A DNA stretch of 14,330 nucleotides, from the NCBI GenBank assembly GCA_001421095.1, contig LIIK01000021.1, positions 1 to 14,330 of the forward strand, in the 5' to 3' direction. This DNA comes from Candidatus [Bacteroides] periocalifornicus (GTDB lineage Bacteria > Bacteroidota > Bacteroidia > Bacteroidales > CAJPTX01). This document shows, piece by piece, positions 7,878-14,330 of this stretch; position 1 is the stretch's first letter, and the number at the start of each line of letters is the position of its first letter. The notes under the pieces are model-generated. The model was not told where the DNA came from. It worked only from the letters and a program-made list of their open reading frames with translations, and made no database searches. The position numbers and the translations under genes are program-made.

Positions 7878-7908
7878 TTTGTGCAAGGTGGTATGATGGT
7901 TAAATAAT
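7878..7908 (+). promoter_or_regulatory. Weak candidate promoter for the outer-membrane receptor gene
   Basis: TTTG (7878-7881) is followed after 19 bases by TAAATAAT (7901-7908). The TA pair is in place but the TTTG half of the -7 box is poorly matched. Because a terminator closes the upstream gene, a promoter is expected between 7796 and 7923, and this is the best candidate. Confidence 0.3.
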
Positions 7909-7923
7909 AAAAATAGGCTGATA

Positions 7924-10281
7924 ATGAGACGGAAAATGTACATATTCACCATCTTTCACATCTTTTTGCTGATAGCTGTGCGGGGGTTCGCCCAAGATTC
8001 GGTTCACTACACCCTCCGCGGGCAGGTTCTGGATGGCAATGGCTACCCTGTGGAGTTCGCCACGGTGAGCCTGACCGATACCCTGCAGCGGGCCGGTGCG
8101 ATAACCGCCGCCGATGGGGCTTTTAGCCTGCAGGTATCCGAGGGGCGACATACCCTGCAGGTTCGGTGCATTGGCTTTGAGGAGCAGATGGTAACCGTAG
8201 ATGTGAATGCAGATACCGAGCTGCCCAAGATCATCCTCAAGACCTCGAATACAGAGCTGGATGCTGCCATAGTGCAAGCCAAGCGCCCCGTGGTAACAAG
8301 AGCTGTGGACAGGGTGATTCTGGATGCCCGCAGCCTGAGCAGGGCGAGTACCAATGCCCTCGACCTCCTGAAGCATGCCCCCGGCGTGCTGGTGGATATG
8401 CAGGGGAATGTGAGCGCTGTGGGCAAGGGAAAGGTGATAGTGCTGGTGAATGGGCGCGAGCAGCACATGGAGGGTGCGGAGCTGGCCAACTATCTCCGAA
8501 ACCTTAGGTCTGCCGACGTGGCAACCATTGAGGTAATGACCACCCCGCCCGCGAAGTATGCAGCAGAGGGCGATGCGGGAATTATCAACATCGTGGAGCG
8601 GAAACGCCTTACCGACTACTTCGGCGGCACGGTGAGCGATAACCACTACAGCTCCCTAGGCCAGACGAACGATGCTGCGCTCAGCCTCAAGTACAAGGGG
8701 GGCGCCCTCTCGCTCTACGCCAATGCGACCCTAGGGCTGGGTACTCGTATCACCGACTACACCACCCTGCGGACCTTTGCAGACCAGGCTTGGAGAACCG
8801 AGACCCGGCAGCGTAACAATAACTACTACCTCAATGCCAAGGTGGGCGGTGACTATAGCATCTCCCAATCATTGGAGGTGGGGGCTTACTATTCCTTCTT
8901 TGACTTCACCCCGCACGAGGACATTACCCAGAACACGGCAATCGCTATAGGCGGTGCGCCGTACGGGGAGTATACGGCCCATAACGATGCTCGCTACACC
9001 ATGCGGCGCCACAATGCGAACCTCCACCTCTCCAAGGAGTTTGAGAGTGGGCAGGAGCTGGAGCTGGAGGCCGATTACGTGTGGAATAGAATTCGGCATA
9101 GTGCCGATTATCAGGCTAAGGGGATTCGTCCCTACCGCTTCCGCAACGGGCTAGATCGGGGGGCTGGTATCCTCTCCACACGCTTGGATTTCACGCTCCC
9201 CATCAGCAAGCGGATGAGGCTAGAGCTGGGGGCAAGCTACGTGAATGCCCAGACTGACAACCAGACCGACTACCGCGACCGCCCAGGCATTGCCGACCAG
9301 CATGACTACTTCAGCTACACCGAGGGCGTGGCAGGGGCGTATGCCGACCTCATGCTGAGGCTACACCCCAAGTTCACCGCCAAGCTCGGGCTGCGCGATG
9401 AGGTTACCCATACGCACGGGCAGCAGAAGAGCGGGAGTGGAAGGGATTTCAAGCACCTGAGGAACAACCTCTTCCCCACGCTCTTTGCCCGCTACACGCC
9501 AGCCGAGAACCATGTGCTGAGCCTAAGCGCCTCTACCCGTATCCGCCGGCCGTCGTTCTTTGCCGTGAACCCCTTCCTCTTCTACCAGAGCCAGTACCAG
9601 TATTGGGTGGGTAACCCTGAGCTACAGCCTGCCTACGCTGTGAATGGCCAGCTATCCTACACATTCCGCAATAATCTGAACGTGGGGTTCTCCTACCGGA
9701 TCACCACCAACGGCATGGAGCAGATCGCCACCACTGACCACGCTACGGGCATCACCCGCGCCGAGTGGCTCAATGGTACTACCACCCAGCTCTACATACT
9801 GCAGGGACGCTACACCTGGGCCCCGGCCTTCTGGTTTGAGGGGATGCTCTACCCAAGCCTCTACTACCTCACCTCCAGCACCAAGCTCCTAGGGCTTCCC
9901 CGCTGGGCGGCCAAGTGGAACTACCTGGTATATGGCTCGGCTACCTTCTACTTCAACCGGGCGCAGACCATAAGTCTAGAGGTGAATGCGCAGGAGGCCA
10001 GTGCTGAGCGCTATGTGAATGAGACCACGTTCCGCCGGTTCTACCTCGGGGCTGGTGCTAAGTGGGTAACCCTCAAAGGGAAATTGATTCTTGGGGTGAA
10101 GGCCTACAATATCATCGCCACGAATACTGGGAGCCGTGAAGAAACTCCGGGCAGCCAGGTGATAGAGAACACCTACCCCCAACCACTACTGCTCAATTTC
10201 TCGGTGAGCTACAGCTTTGGGGGGACAATTAAGACCCGGGAGTACCGCTCCATGAATAGGGAGACCGTGGGGAGAATCTAG
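7924..10281 (+). CDS. TonB-dependent receptor-like outer-membrane beta-barrel protein
   Basis: The 785-residue protein has a signal peptide ending at about GFA/Q (A23-Q24). It is followed by a CarboxypepD_reg-like domain (GQVLDGNGYPVEFATVSL from residue 33 to about 110), a plug-like domain (roughly 115-230, with LLKHAPGVLVD, VIVLVNGRE, IEVMTTPPAKY and GDAGIINI), and a long beta-barrel of alternating aromatic strands to about residue 770. This is the architecture of the outer membrane beta-barrel family (OMP_b-brl_3 type), close to SusC/TonB-dependent receptors but smaller. Within the barrel, RIRRPSFFAVNPF and YWVGNPELQPAY are characteristic of this family. No SusD-like lipoprotein, ECF sigma/anti-sigma pair or transport gene is adjacent, so the substrate cannot be inferred. 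M5 (7936) is an alternative start. It is flanked by terminators on both sides and so is probably monocistronic. No damage is seen. Confidence 0.9.
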   Translation: MRRKMYIFTIFHIFLLIAVRGFAQDSVHYTLRGQVLDGNGYPVEFATVSLTDTLQRAGAITAADGAFSLQVSEGRHTLQVRCIGFEEQMVTVDVNADTELPKIILKTSNTELDAAIVQAKRPVVTRAVDRVILDARSLSRASTNALDLLKHAPGVLVDMQGNVSAVGKGKVIVLVNGREQHMEGAELANYLRNLRSADVATIEVMTTPPAKYAAEGDAGIINIVERKRLTDYFGGTVSDNHYSSLGQTNDAALSLKYKGGALSLYANATLGLGTRITDYTTLRTFADQAWRTETRQRNNNYYLNAKVGGDYSISQSLEVGAYYSFFDFTPHEDITQNTAIAIGGAPYGEYTAHNDARYTMRRHNANLHLSKEFESGQELELEADYVWNRIRHSADYQAKGIRPYRFRNGLDRGAGILSTRLDFTLPISKRMRLELGASYVNAQTDNQTDYRDRPGIADQHDYFSYTEGVAGAYADLMLRLHPKFTAKLGLRDEVTHTHGQQKSGSGRDFKHLRNNLFPTLFARYTPAENHVLSLSASTRIRRPSFFAVNPFLFYQSQYQYWVGNPELQPAYAVNGQLSYTFRNNLNVGFSYRITTNGMEQIATTDHATGITRAEWLNGTTTQLYILQGRYTWAPAFWFEGMLYPSLYYLTSSTKLLGLPRWAAKWNYLVYGSATFYFNRAQTISLEVNAQEASAERYVNETTFRRFYLGAGAKWVTLKGKLILGVKAYNIIATNTGSREETPGSQVIENTYPQPLLLNFSVSYSFGGTIKTREYRSMNRETVGRI

Positions 10282-10333
10282 GACGAAATCCTTTTCGATA
10301 GGGAGGATTTTGAATAGGGTATCTGCAATTAAC

Positions 10334-10372
10334 AAATCCCGTGCAACGAACTATGCGTTGCACGGGATTTTT
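10334..10372 (+). terminator. Strong, probably bidirectional terminator between convergent genes
   Basis: A perfect stem of at least 14 base pairs (AATCCCGTGCAACG with CGTTGCACGGGATT) with an AACTATG loop ends in five T (10368-10372) on the plus strand. It terminates the receptor gene 52 bases after its stop. On the minus strand the stem is followed by TTTGTTAATT-like sequence, so it can also terminate der, whose stop is at 10414. Confidence 0.9.
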
Positions 10373-10413
10373 GTAGTGCTATATACTCTCAGCCCTGCCC
10401 TTTGGGCTGCGCG

Positions 10414-11718
10414 CTATTTGGGCCGCATGAAGATCTGGATGGGCACCCCCTGGAATGGGAACGCCTCGCGGATCTTATTCTCCAGGTAGCGCTTGTAAGG
10501 GGCTTTCACGTATTGGGGGAGGTTGCAGAAAAAGGCAAAGGCGGGCCAGGGAGTGGGGAGCTGGGTTACGTACTTAATGCGGATGTATTTCCCCTGGACT
10601 GCTGGTGGTGGCACGGCCTCTATAGCCGGGAGCAGTGCCTCATTGAGCTTGCTGGTGGGTATACGCTGCCGACGGTGCTCGTAGACCTCTATGGCGGCGT
10701 CTAGCACCTTCAGAAGCCTCTGCTTGGTGATGGCCGAGGTGAAGTAGATCGGCACATCGGTAAAGGGCGCTATCTCCTGCTGAATGCGGGCGGTGAACTC
10801 CTCGGTGGTGTGGGTATTCTTCTCTATCAAGTCCCACTTGTTCACCACTATCACAATGCCCTTGCGGTTACGCTGGATAAGGTCGAAGATCGTTTGGTCT
10901 TGCCCCTCAAAACCCCGCGTGGCGTCAATCACCAGCAGGCAGACGTCTGAGAGTTCCACGGCCCGTATAGCGCGGATTACGGAGTAGTACTCTAGGTCCT
11001 CGTTCACCTTGGCGCGCTTGCGCAGGCCCGCGGTGTCTACCATTATGAAATCGTGCCCGAACTTATTGTAGCGCGACCCTATGGCATCGCGGGTGGTGCC
11101 GGCTATGGGGGTTACAATGTTGCGCTCTTCACCCACTAGGGCGTTGACCATGGACGATTTCCCGACGTTTGGGCGCCCCACTATGGTGATGCGGGGCAGG
11201 TGGTCATCGGCCTCTATCTCCCCCTGGGGTAGTAGCGAAACCACGCGGTCGAGAAATTCGCCCGTGCCCGTGCCGTTGATGGCCGATATGGGGTAGGGAT
11301 CGCCCAGCCCCAGGCTGTAGAATTCGTAGGCATCGGCCCTGCGCACATTATCATCCACCTTATTCACCACCAGCACGGTGGGCTTGCCGGCCTGGCGAAG
11401 CATGAGGGCTACCTGGCTATCGAGGTCGGTTACCCCGGTTAGCACGTCCACCACCAGCACCACCACGTCGGCCTCCTGGAGCGCAATCTCGGCCTGCTTG
11501 CGGATTTCGCGGTCGAACATCTCATCGGAGTTGGCCACGTAGCCCCCGGTGTCTATCACAGAGAACTCGGTACCAATCCATTCCGTGCGCCCATATATTC
11601 TGTCTCGGGTAACGCCAGACTGCTCATCGACAATGGCGGCACGGTGGCCCACCAGGCGGTTGAAAAGGGTCGATTTCCCCACATTGGGGCGGCCTACAAT
11701 GGCCACAATACCTGCCAT
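10414..11718 (-). CDS. der: Ribosome-assembly GTPase Der (EngA), double-Era-like
   Basis: Der is an essential GTPase with two tandem G domains and a C-terminal KH-like domain, acting in 50S subunit maturation. Counting from the start chosen here, G domain 1 has GRPNVGKST at 9-17, DTGG at 56-59 and NKVD at 119-122. G domain 2 has GRPNVGKSS at 181-189, DTAG at 228-231 and NKWD at 293-296. The KH-like domain follows to residue 434. All GTP-binding motifs are intact. An upstream in-frame ATG at 11736 adds MKISTL, but I prefer 11718, because MAGIVAIVGRPNVGKST matches where the family starts and because the promoter box at 11750-11757 would leave only about 8 bases of leader for the longer form. 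It is convergent with the receptor gene and divergent from thiS. Confidence 0.97.
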   Translation of the reverse strand: MAGIVAIVGRPNVGKSTLFNRLVGHRAAIVDEQSGVTRDRIYGRTEWIGTEFSVIDTGGYVANSDEMFDREIRKQAEIALQEADVVVLVVDVLTGVTDLDSQVALMLRQAGKPTVLVVNKVDDNVRRADAYEFYSLGLGDPYPISAINGTGTGEFLDRVVSLLPQGEIEADDHLPRITIVGRPNVGKSSMVNALVGEERNIVTPIAGTTRDAIGSRYNKFGHDFIMVDTAGLRKRAKVNEDLEYYSVIRAIRAVELSDVCLLVIDATRGFEGQDQTIFDLIQRNRKGIVIVVNKWDLIEKNTHTTEEFTARIQQEIAPFTDVPIYFTSAITKQRLLKVLDAAIEVYEHRRQRIPTSKLNEALLPAIEAVPPPAVQGKYIRIKYVTQLPTPWPAFAFFCNLPQYVKAPYKRYLENKIREAFPFQGVPIQIFMRPK

Positions 11719-11749
11719 AAGAGTAGAGATTTTCAATAGAAAAACGAGG

Positions 11750-11757
11750 CAAAGGTA
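11750..11757 (-). promoter_or_regulatory. Promoter -7 box for der
   Basis: On the minus strand the bases 11757-11750 read TACCTTTG, a perfect TAnnTTTG box identical to the one before alaS. The expected transcription start is near 11744, about 26 bases before the ATG at 11718. A partial -33 (TTG at 11782-11780) lies 22 bases upstream. Confidence 0.65.
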
Positions 11758-11788
11758 GGGAAAATGGCGAGATTCCGGGCAATTTCGT

Positions 11789-11796
11789 TACATTTG
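11789..11796 (+). promoter_or_regulatory. Promoter -7 box for the thiS-thiC unit
   Basis: TACATTTG is a perfect TAnnTTTG match on the plus strand, placing the start of transcription near 11802 and leaving a leader of about 75 bases before thiS. The expected -33 position falls around 11766-11770, inside the divergent der promoter region, and shows no clear TTTG. Confidence 0.55.
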
Positions 11797-11863
11797 CAGC
11801 CCAGTAAAGAACAAAATGCTTTGCGGTGGCGTTTGAAAAAAGGGACATTGTAAAGCGGATGTT

Positions 11864-11871
11864 GGGAGGAG
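11864..11871 (+). promoter_or_regulatory. Strong Shine-Dalgarno site of thiS
   Basis: GGGAGGAG ends six bases before the ATG at 11878. It is a near-perfect anti-16S match, unusual in this window, where the other genes have weak or no such site. It fixes the thiS start at 11878 rather than at the upstream GTG/ATG codons in other frames. Confidence 0.7.
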
Positions 11872-11877
11872 AATACG

Positions 11878-12081
11878 ATGGAGATCATGGTGAATGGGCA
11901 GCCCCAGTCCATGGCTGCGGGGAGCACGGTGGCAGATATCGCCGAGGCCCGCGAGCTGGTAGGCAAGGGCGGTGTGGCCATAGCGGTGAATGGCGCGGTG
12001 GTACGCCAGGCCGACTGGCCTCGCAAGCGGCTTGAGGAAGGGGATAAGGTGGTGATACTGACGGCTGTGCAGGGCGGGTGA
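11878..12081 (+). CDS. thiS: Sulfur carrier protein ThiS
   Basis: ThiS is a ubiquitin-like protein that carries sulfur as a C-terminal thiocarboxylate to thiazole synthase ThiG. The 67-residue product has the usual length. It starts MEIMVNGQPQSM, has the central GVAIAVNGAVV strand at about residues 31-41 and the EEGDKVVILTAVQGG end, with the essential terminal di-glycine (G66-G67). The start is set by the strong GGGAGGAG site. It is the first gene after a perfect -7 box and is followed 123 bases later by thiC. Its usual activators and partners (ThiF, ThiG, ThiH) are not in the window. Confidence 0.95.
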   Translation: MEIMVNGQPQSMAAGSTVADIAEARELVGKGGVAIAVNGAVVRQADWPRKRLEEGDKVVILTAVQGG

Positions 12082-12204
12082 GGGGCTTGGGTTCAGGGAA
12101 CGGAGGCGTGCGGGTGAGGGGGGAGGAGGAGCTGGCAATGGGCGCTCATCTGCCGCTAGAGGGAGTTTTACGCATAATCAATCCGTTAATTCGGTAGAAA
12201 TATA

Positions 12205-13956
12205 ATGGAAGAATTGCACTGCTGTGCCTACAATACGCAGGCGCCAATAGAGGGGTCGGTAAAGGTGTACATCCCCAGCGAAAAGGACCCACGGGTGCGG
12301 GTGCCAATGAGGCGTATTGACCTGGAGCCCACAAGCTTTAGACCCGGGGAGGAGATCACGAATCCCCCGGTGTACGTGTATGATACCTCGGGCCCTTTTA
12401 CCGATCCGGAGGTCTCTGTAGATATAACCGAGGGCCTGCCCAGGCTGCGGGAGGCCTGGATAGCCGAGCGGAATGATACGGTAGAACTCGAGGAACTCTC
12501 CAGCGAGTATGGCCGTATGCGGTTGGCCGACAAGGGGCTCGACTACCTCCGTTTCCCCCATGTGCACCGCAAGCCCCGCAAGGCTAAGCCAGGCTGCCAG
12601 GTAACGCAGATGAGCTACGCCAAGCGGGGGATAGTGACGCCGGAGATGGAATTCGTGGCGGTGCGCGAGAACCAGAACATGGAGGCTATGCACCATGCCT
12701 ACGGGCGGGGGGCTATGCCCGAACCGATAACCGGGGAGTTCGTGCGGAGCGAAATCGCAGCCGGGAGGGCGATACTGCCAGCCAACATCAACCACCCCGA
12801 GATGGAGCCGATGATCATTGGCAAGCGTTTCCTCACCAAGATCAACGCCAATATCGGCAATTCGGCCATCACCTCCACCATCCATGAGGAGGTGGAGAAA
12901 TCGGTGTGGGCCTGCCGCTGGGGGGCAGACACGGTGATGGACCTCTCCACCGGCGATAATATCCACGAGACCCGCGAGTGGATTATCCGCAATTCGCCAG
13001 TCCCCATAGGCACGGTGCCCCTCTACCAGGCGCTGGAGAAGGTGAATGGTAACGTGAAGGCGCTGAGCTGGGAGGTCTACCGCGACACGCTCATAGAGCA
13101 GGCAGAGCAGGGGGTAGACTACTTCACCATCCATGCCGGGGTGCGGAAAGACTACATCCCCTATACGGCAGATCGGGTAACGGGGATAGTATCGCGTGGA
13201 GGCGCTATAATGGCCAAATGGTGCATGCTCTACAAGCAGGAGAATTTCCTCTACACGCACTTCGATGAAATCTGCGATATTCTGGCCGATTACGATGTGG
13301 GCGTATCGCTGGGCGATGGTTTACGGCCGGGGTCGATAGCCGATGCCAACGATAAGGCGCAATTCTCTGAGCTGGAGACACTTGGCGAGCTGGCCAGCCG
13401 CGCTTGGGCTAAAGGGGTACAGGTGATGATAGAGGGCCCTGGGCACGTGCCAATGGACAAGGTAGCCATCAATGTAGAGCTGGAGGAGAAGGTATGCCAT
13501 GAGGCGCCCTTCTACACCCTAGGCCCCCTGGTAACCGATGTGGCGCCAGGGTATGACCATATCACCTCGGCCATAGGCGGGGCGCTCATAGGGTGGCGCG
13601 GGACGGCGATGCTCTGCTACGTTACCCCCAAGGAGCACCTGGGCCTGCCCAATAGGGACGATGTGAAGGTGGGGGTGATAACCTACAAGCTCACGGCCCA
13701 TGCGGTAGACCTAGCCAAGGGGCATCCCTCGGCCATGTACCGCGATAATGCCATGAGCAAACGTCGCTTTGAGTTTGGCTGGGAAGATCAATTCCACTTG
13801 GCGCTCGACCCCGATACAGCCCGTAGATTCCATGACGAGACGCTTCCCGAGGCGAGCGATAAGAATAAGCACTACTGCAGCATGTGCGGGCAGAAATTCT
13901 GCAGCATGCGCACATCGCAGCAGATACGCGAGATGGCCAATGGGGAGGGCGAGTAG
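12205..13956 (+). CDS. thiC: Phosphomethylpyrimidine synthase ThiC
   Basis: ThiC is a non-canonical radical SAM enzyme that rearranges aminoimidazole ribotide into hydroxymethylpyrimidine phosphate, the pyrimidine half of thiamine. The 583-residue product contains the N-terminal ThiC-associated region (PVYVYDTSGPFTDP at about 52-65), the barrel with QNMEAMHHAYGRGAMPEPI, NINHPEMEPMIIGK, GADTVMDLSTGDNI, DYFTIHAGV and EGPGHVPMDK, and the C-terminal cluster motif CX2CX4C with C558, C561 and C566, which binds the 4Fe-4S cluster. The start at 12205 is the first in-frame ATG after an in-frame TAA about 15 bases upstream. There is no good Shine-Dalgarno, only an A/T-rich stretch. The 123-base thiS-thiC spacer holds no recognisable TPP riboswitch or terminator, so the genes may be co-transcribed. 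Confidence 0.98.
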   Translation: MEELHCCAYNTQAPIEGSVKVYIPSEKDPRVRVPMRRIDLEPTSFRPGEEITNPPVYVYDTSGPFTDPEVSVDITEGLPRLREAWIAERNDTVELEELSSEYGRMRLADKGLDYLRFPHVHRKPRKAKPGCQVTQMSYAKRGIVTPEMEFVAVRENQNMEAMHHAYGRGAMPEPITGEFVRSEIAAGRAILPANINHPEMEPMIIGKRFLTKINANIGNSAITSTIHEEVEKSVWACRWGADTVMDLSTGDNIHETREWIIRNSPVPIGTVPLYQALEKVNGNVKALSWEVYRDTLIEQAEQGVDYFTIHAGVRKDYIPYTADRVTGIVSRGGAIMAKWCMLYKQENFLYTHFDEICDILADYDVGVSLGDGLRPGSIADANDKAQFSELETLGELASRAWAKGVQVMIEGPGHVPMDKVAINVELEEKVCHEAPFYTLGPLVTDVAPGYDHITSAIGGALIGWRGTAMLCYVTPKEHLGLPNRDDVKVGVITYKLTAHAVDLAKGHPSAMYRDNAMSKRRFEFGWEDQFHLALDPDTARRFHDETLPEASDKNKHYCSMCGQKFCSMRTSQQIREMANGEGE

Positions 13957-14150
13957 GGAGCGAGCTCTGATGCTGTAGGATTGCGCCATAATCCCCAGTT
14001 CCCGGAGGTATACGCAATGCTACCAATTGGTGGGCTTAGGTTCAGTGAAAGGGAGAGGTGCTATGCCGAGAGAAGTGGGTATTCGCCCTGTTTTGCAGAA
14101 ATCTCGCTGTAGACTGGCGGTATAGATCGGTCCCATAGGTTCTATAGTGT

Positions 14151-14193
14151 GCAGAGAGGTACGGATGCTAGGCTTGCACCCGTGCCTCTCTGC
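14151..14193 (+). other. Long stem-loop downstream of thiC
   Basis: GCAGAGAGGTACGG (14151-14164) pairs with CCGTGCCTCTCTGC (14180-14193) over 14 positions with a single T-G wobble, around a 15-base loop. The T run after it is short (ATTTG), so it is a weak terminator at best. It may protect a 3' end or be part of a small structured RNA. Confidence 0.55.
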
Positions 14194-14245
14194 ATTTGAT
14201 GGGTTCTGGTACCCGGGGGCGAGACTTTGGCAATTTTAGCGCTAC

Positions 14246-14270
14246 CCTCCCAATTACGGGAGGCCTTTTT
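14246..14270 (+). terminator. Candidate intrinsic terminator
   Basis: CCTCCC (14246-14251) pairs with GGGAGG (14258-14263) around AATTAC and is followed by CCTTTTT. The stem is short, but the T run fits an intrinsic terminator for plus-strand transcription, about 290 bases after the thiC stop. Confidence 0.55.
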
Positions 14271-14282
14271 ACGCCTATTCTG

Positions 14283-14299
14283 CGCCGTACCATCGCCGT
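14283..14299. repeat. Right copy of the inverted terminal repeat
   Basis: This is the exact reverse complement of positions 1-17. On the minus strand it belongs to a near-tandem of the 11-base unit TGGTACGGCGA, as on the left side. It lies 31 bases from the window end, after the terminator-like hairpin, and no gene covers it. Confidence 0.6.
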
Positions 14300-14330
14300 A
14301 CCAGGGTCGCTTCATGTTCGGATTTCGCCT

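Larger units (their letters stand above)
13957..14330. other. 374-base region after thiC without a recognisable gene
   Basis: Downstream of thiC I find no credible coding region on either strand and no tRNA-like sequence. It holds a long hairpin (14151-14193), a terminator-like hairpin (14246-14270) and the right copy of the terminal repeat (14283-14299). The thiamine genes usually grouped with thiC do not follow within the window. Confidence 0.5.

Noticed and set aside
11826..12035. Alternative plus-strand frame overlapping thiS
   Set aside because: It is a shadow of thiS in another frame. thiS has the strong Shine-Dalgarno, correct length and terminal Gly-Gly.
12178..13260. 360-residue minus-strand frame opposite thiC
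   Set aside because: It is antisense to the conserved ThiC barrel, is rich in His/Pro/Gly as typical of shadow frames, and has no family motif.
1..14330. CRISPR array, tRNA/rRNA genes, transposase or prophage genes
   Set aside because: No regularly spaced repeats, no tRNA-like fold with a TTC loop, no rRNA sequence and no transposase, integrase or phage protein motifs were seen on either strand.

Overview
The window looks like a chromosomal segment of a Bacteroidota bacterium, most likely of the order Bacteroidales, with fairly high GC by eye. The reasons are the TAnnTTTG-type -7 promoter boxes, a T9SS type B (gliding motility-associated) C-terminal sorting domain, an outer-membrane beta-barrel receptor with a CarboxypepD-like N-terminus, signal peptides ending in FAQ, and mostly weak Shine-Dalgarno signals. 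Genus cannot be assigned from sequence alone. Most of the content is ordinary core genome. The least ordinary parts are a shortened and partly broken pair of DUF262 genes and a repeat that occurs in inverted orientation at both window ends.

Layout: 1-195 holds a hairpin and no convincing gene. 196-831 (-) is a small secreted, probably outer-membrane beta-barrel protein. It is divergent from alaS (1056-3671, +), a complete alanyl-tRNA synthetase. After a 375-base gap come two DUF262 (GmrSD/ParB-like) genes on +. The first (4047-4907) is in frame but seems to lack most of the usual middle region and the HNH histidine. The second (4972-6173) is split by what looks like a 2-base GA duplication. 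Next are a secreted T9SS cargo protein (6313-7734, +, own promoter and terminator) and a TonB-receptor-like outer-membrane barrel (7924-10281, +), which ends at a strong hairpin shared with the convergent der gene (10414-11718, -). der and thiS are divergently transcribed from closely packed promoters. thiS (11878-12081) and thiC (12205-13956) are co-oriented and supply the thiazole sulfur carrier and the pyrimidine synthase of thiamine biosynthesis. The last 374 bases hold two hairpins, one terminator-like.

Functional grouping: alaS and der are translation and ribosome-assembly housekeeping genes. thiS-thiC is a minimal thiamine unit without thiG/E/H/F/D and without a recognisable TPP riboswitch. 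The three envelope genes are separate transcription units. The DUF262 pair belongs to a family linked to modification-dependent restriction and appears to be decaying or reduced.
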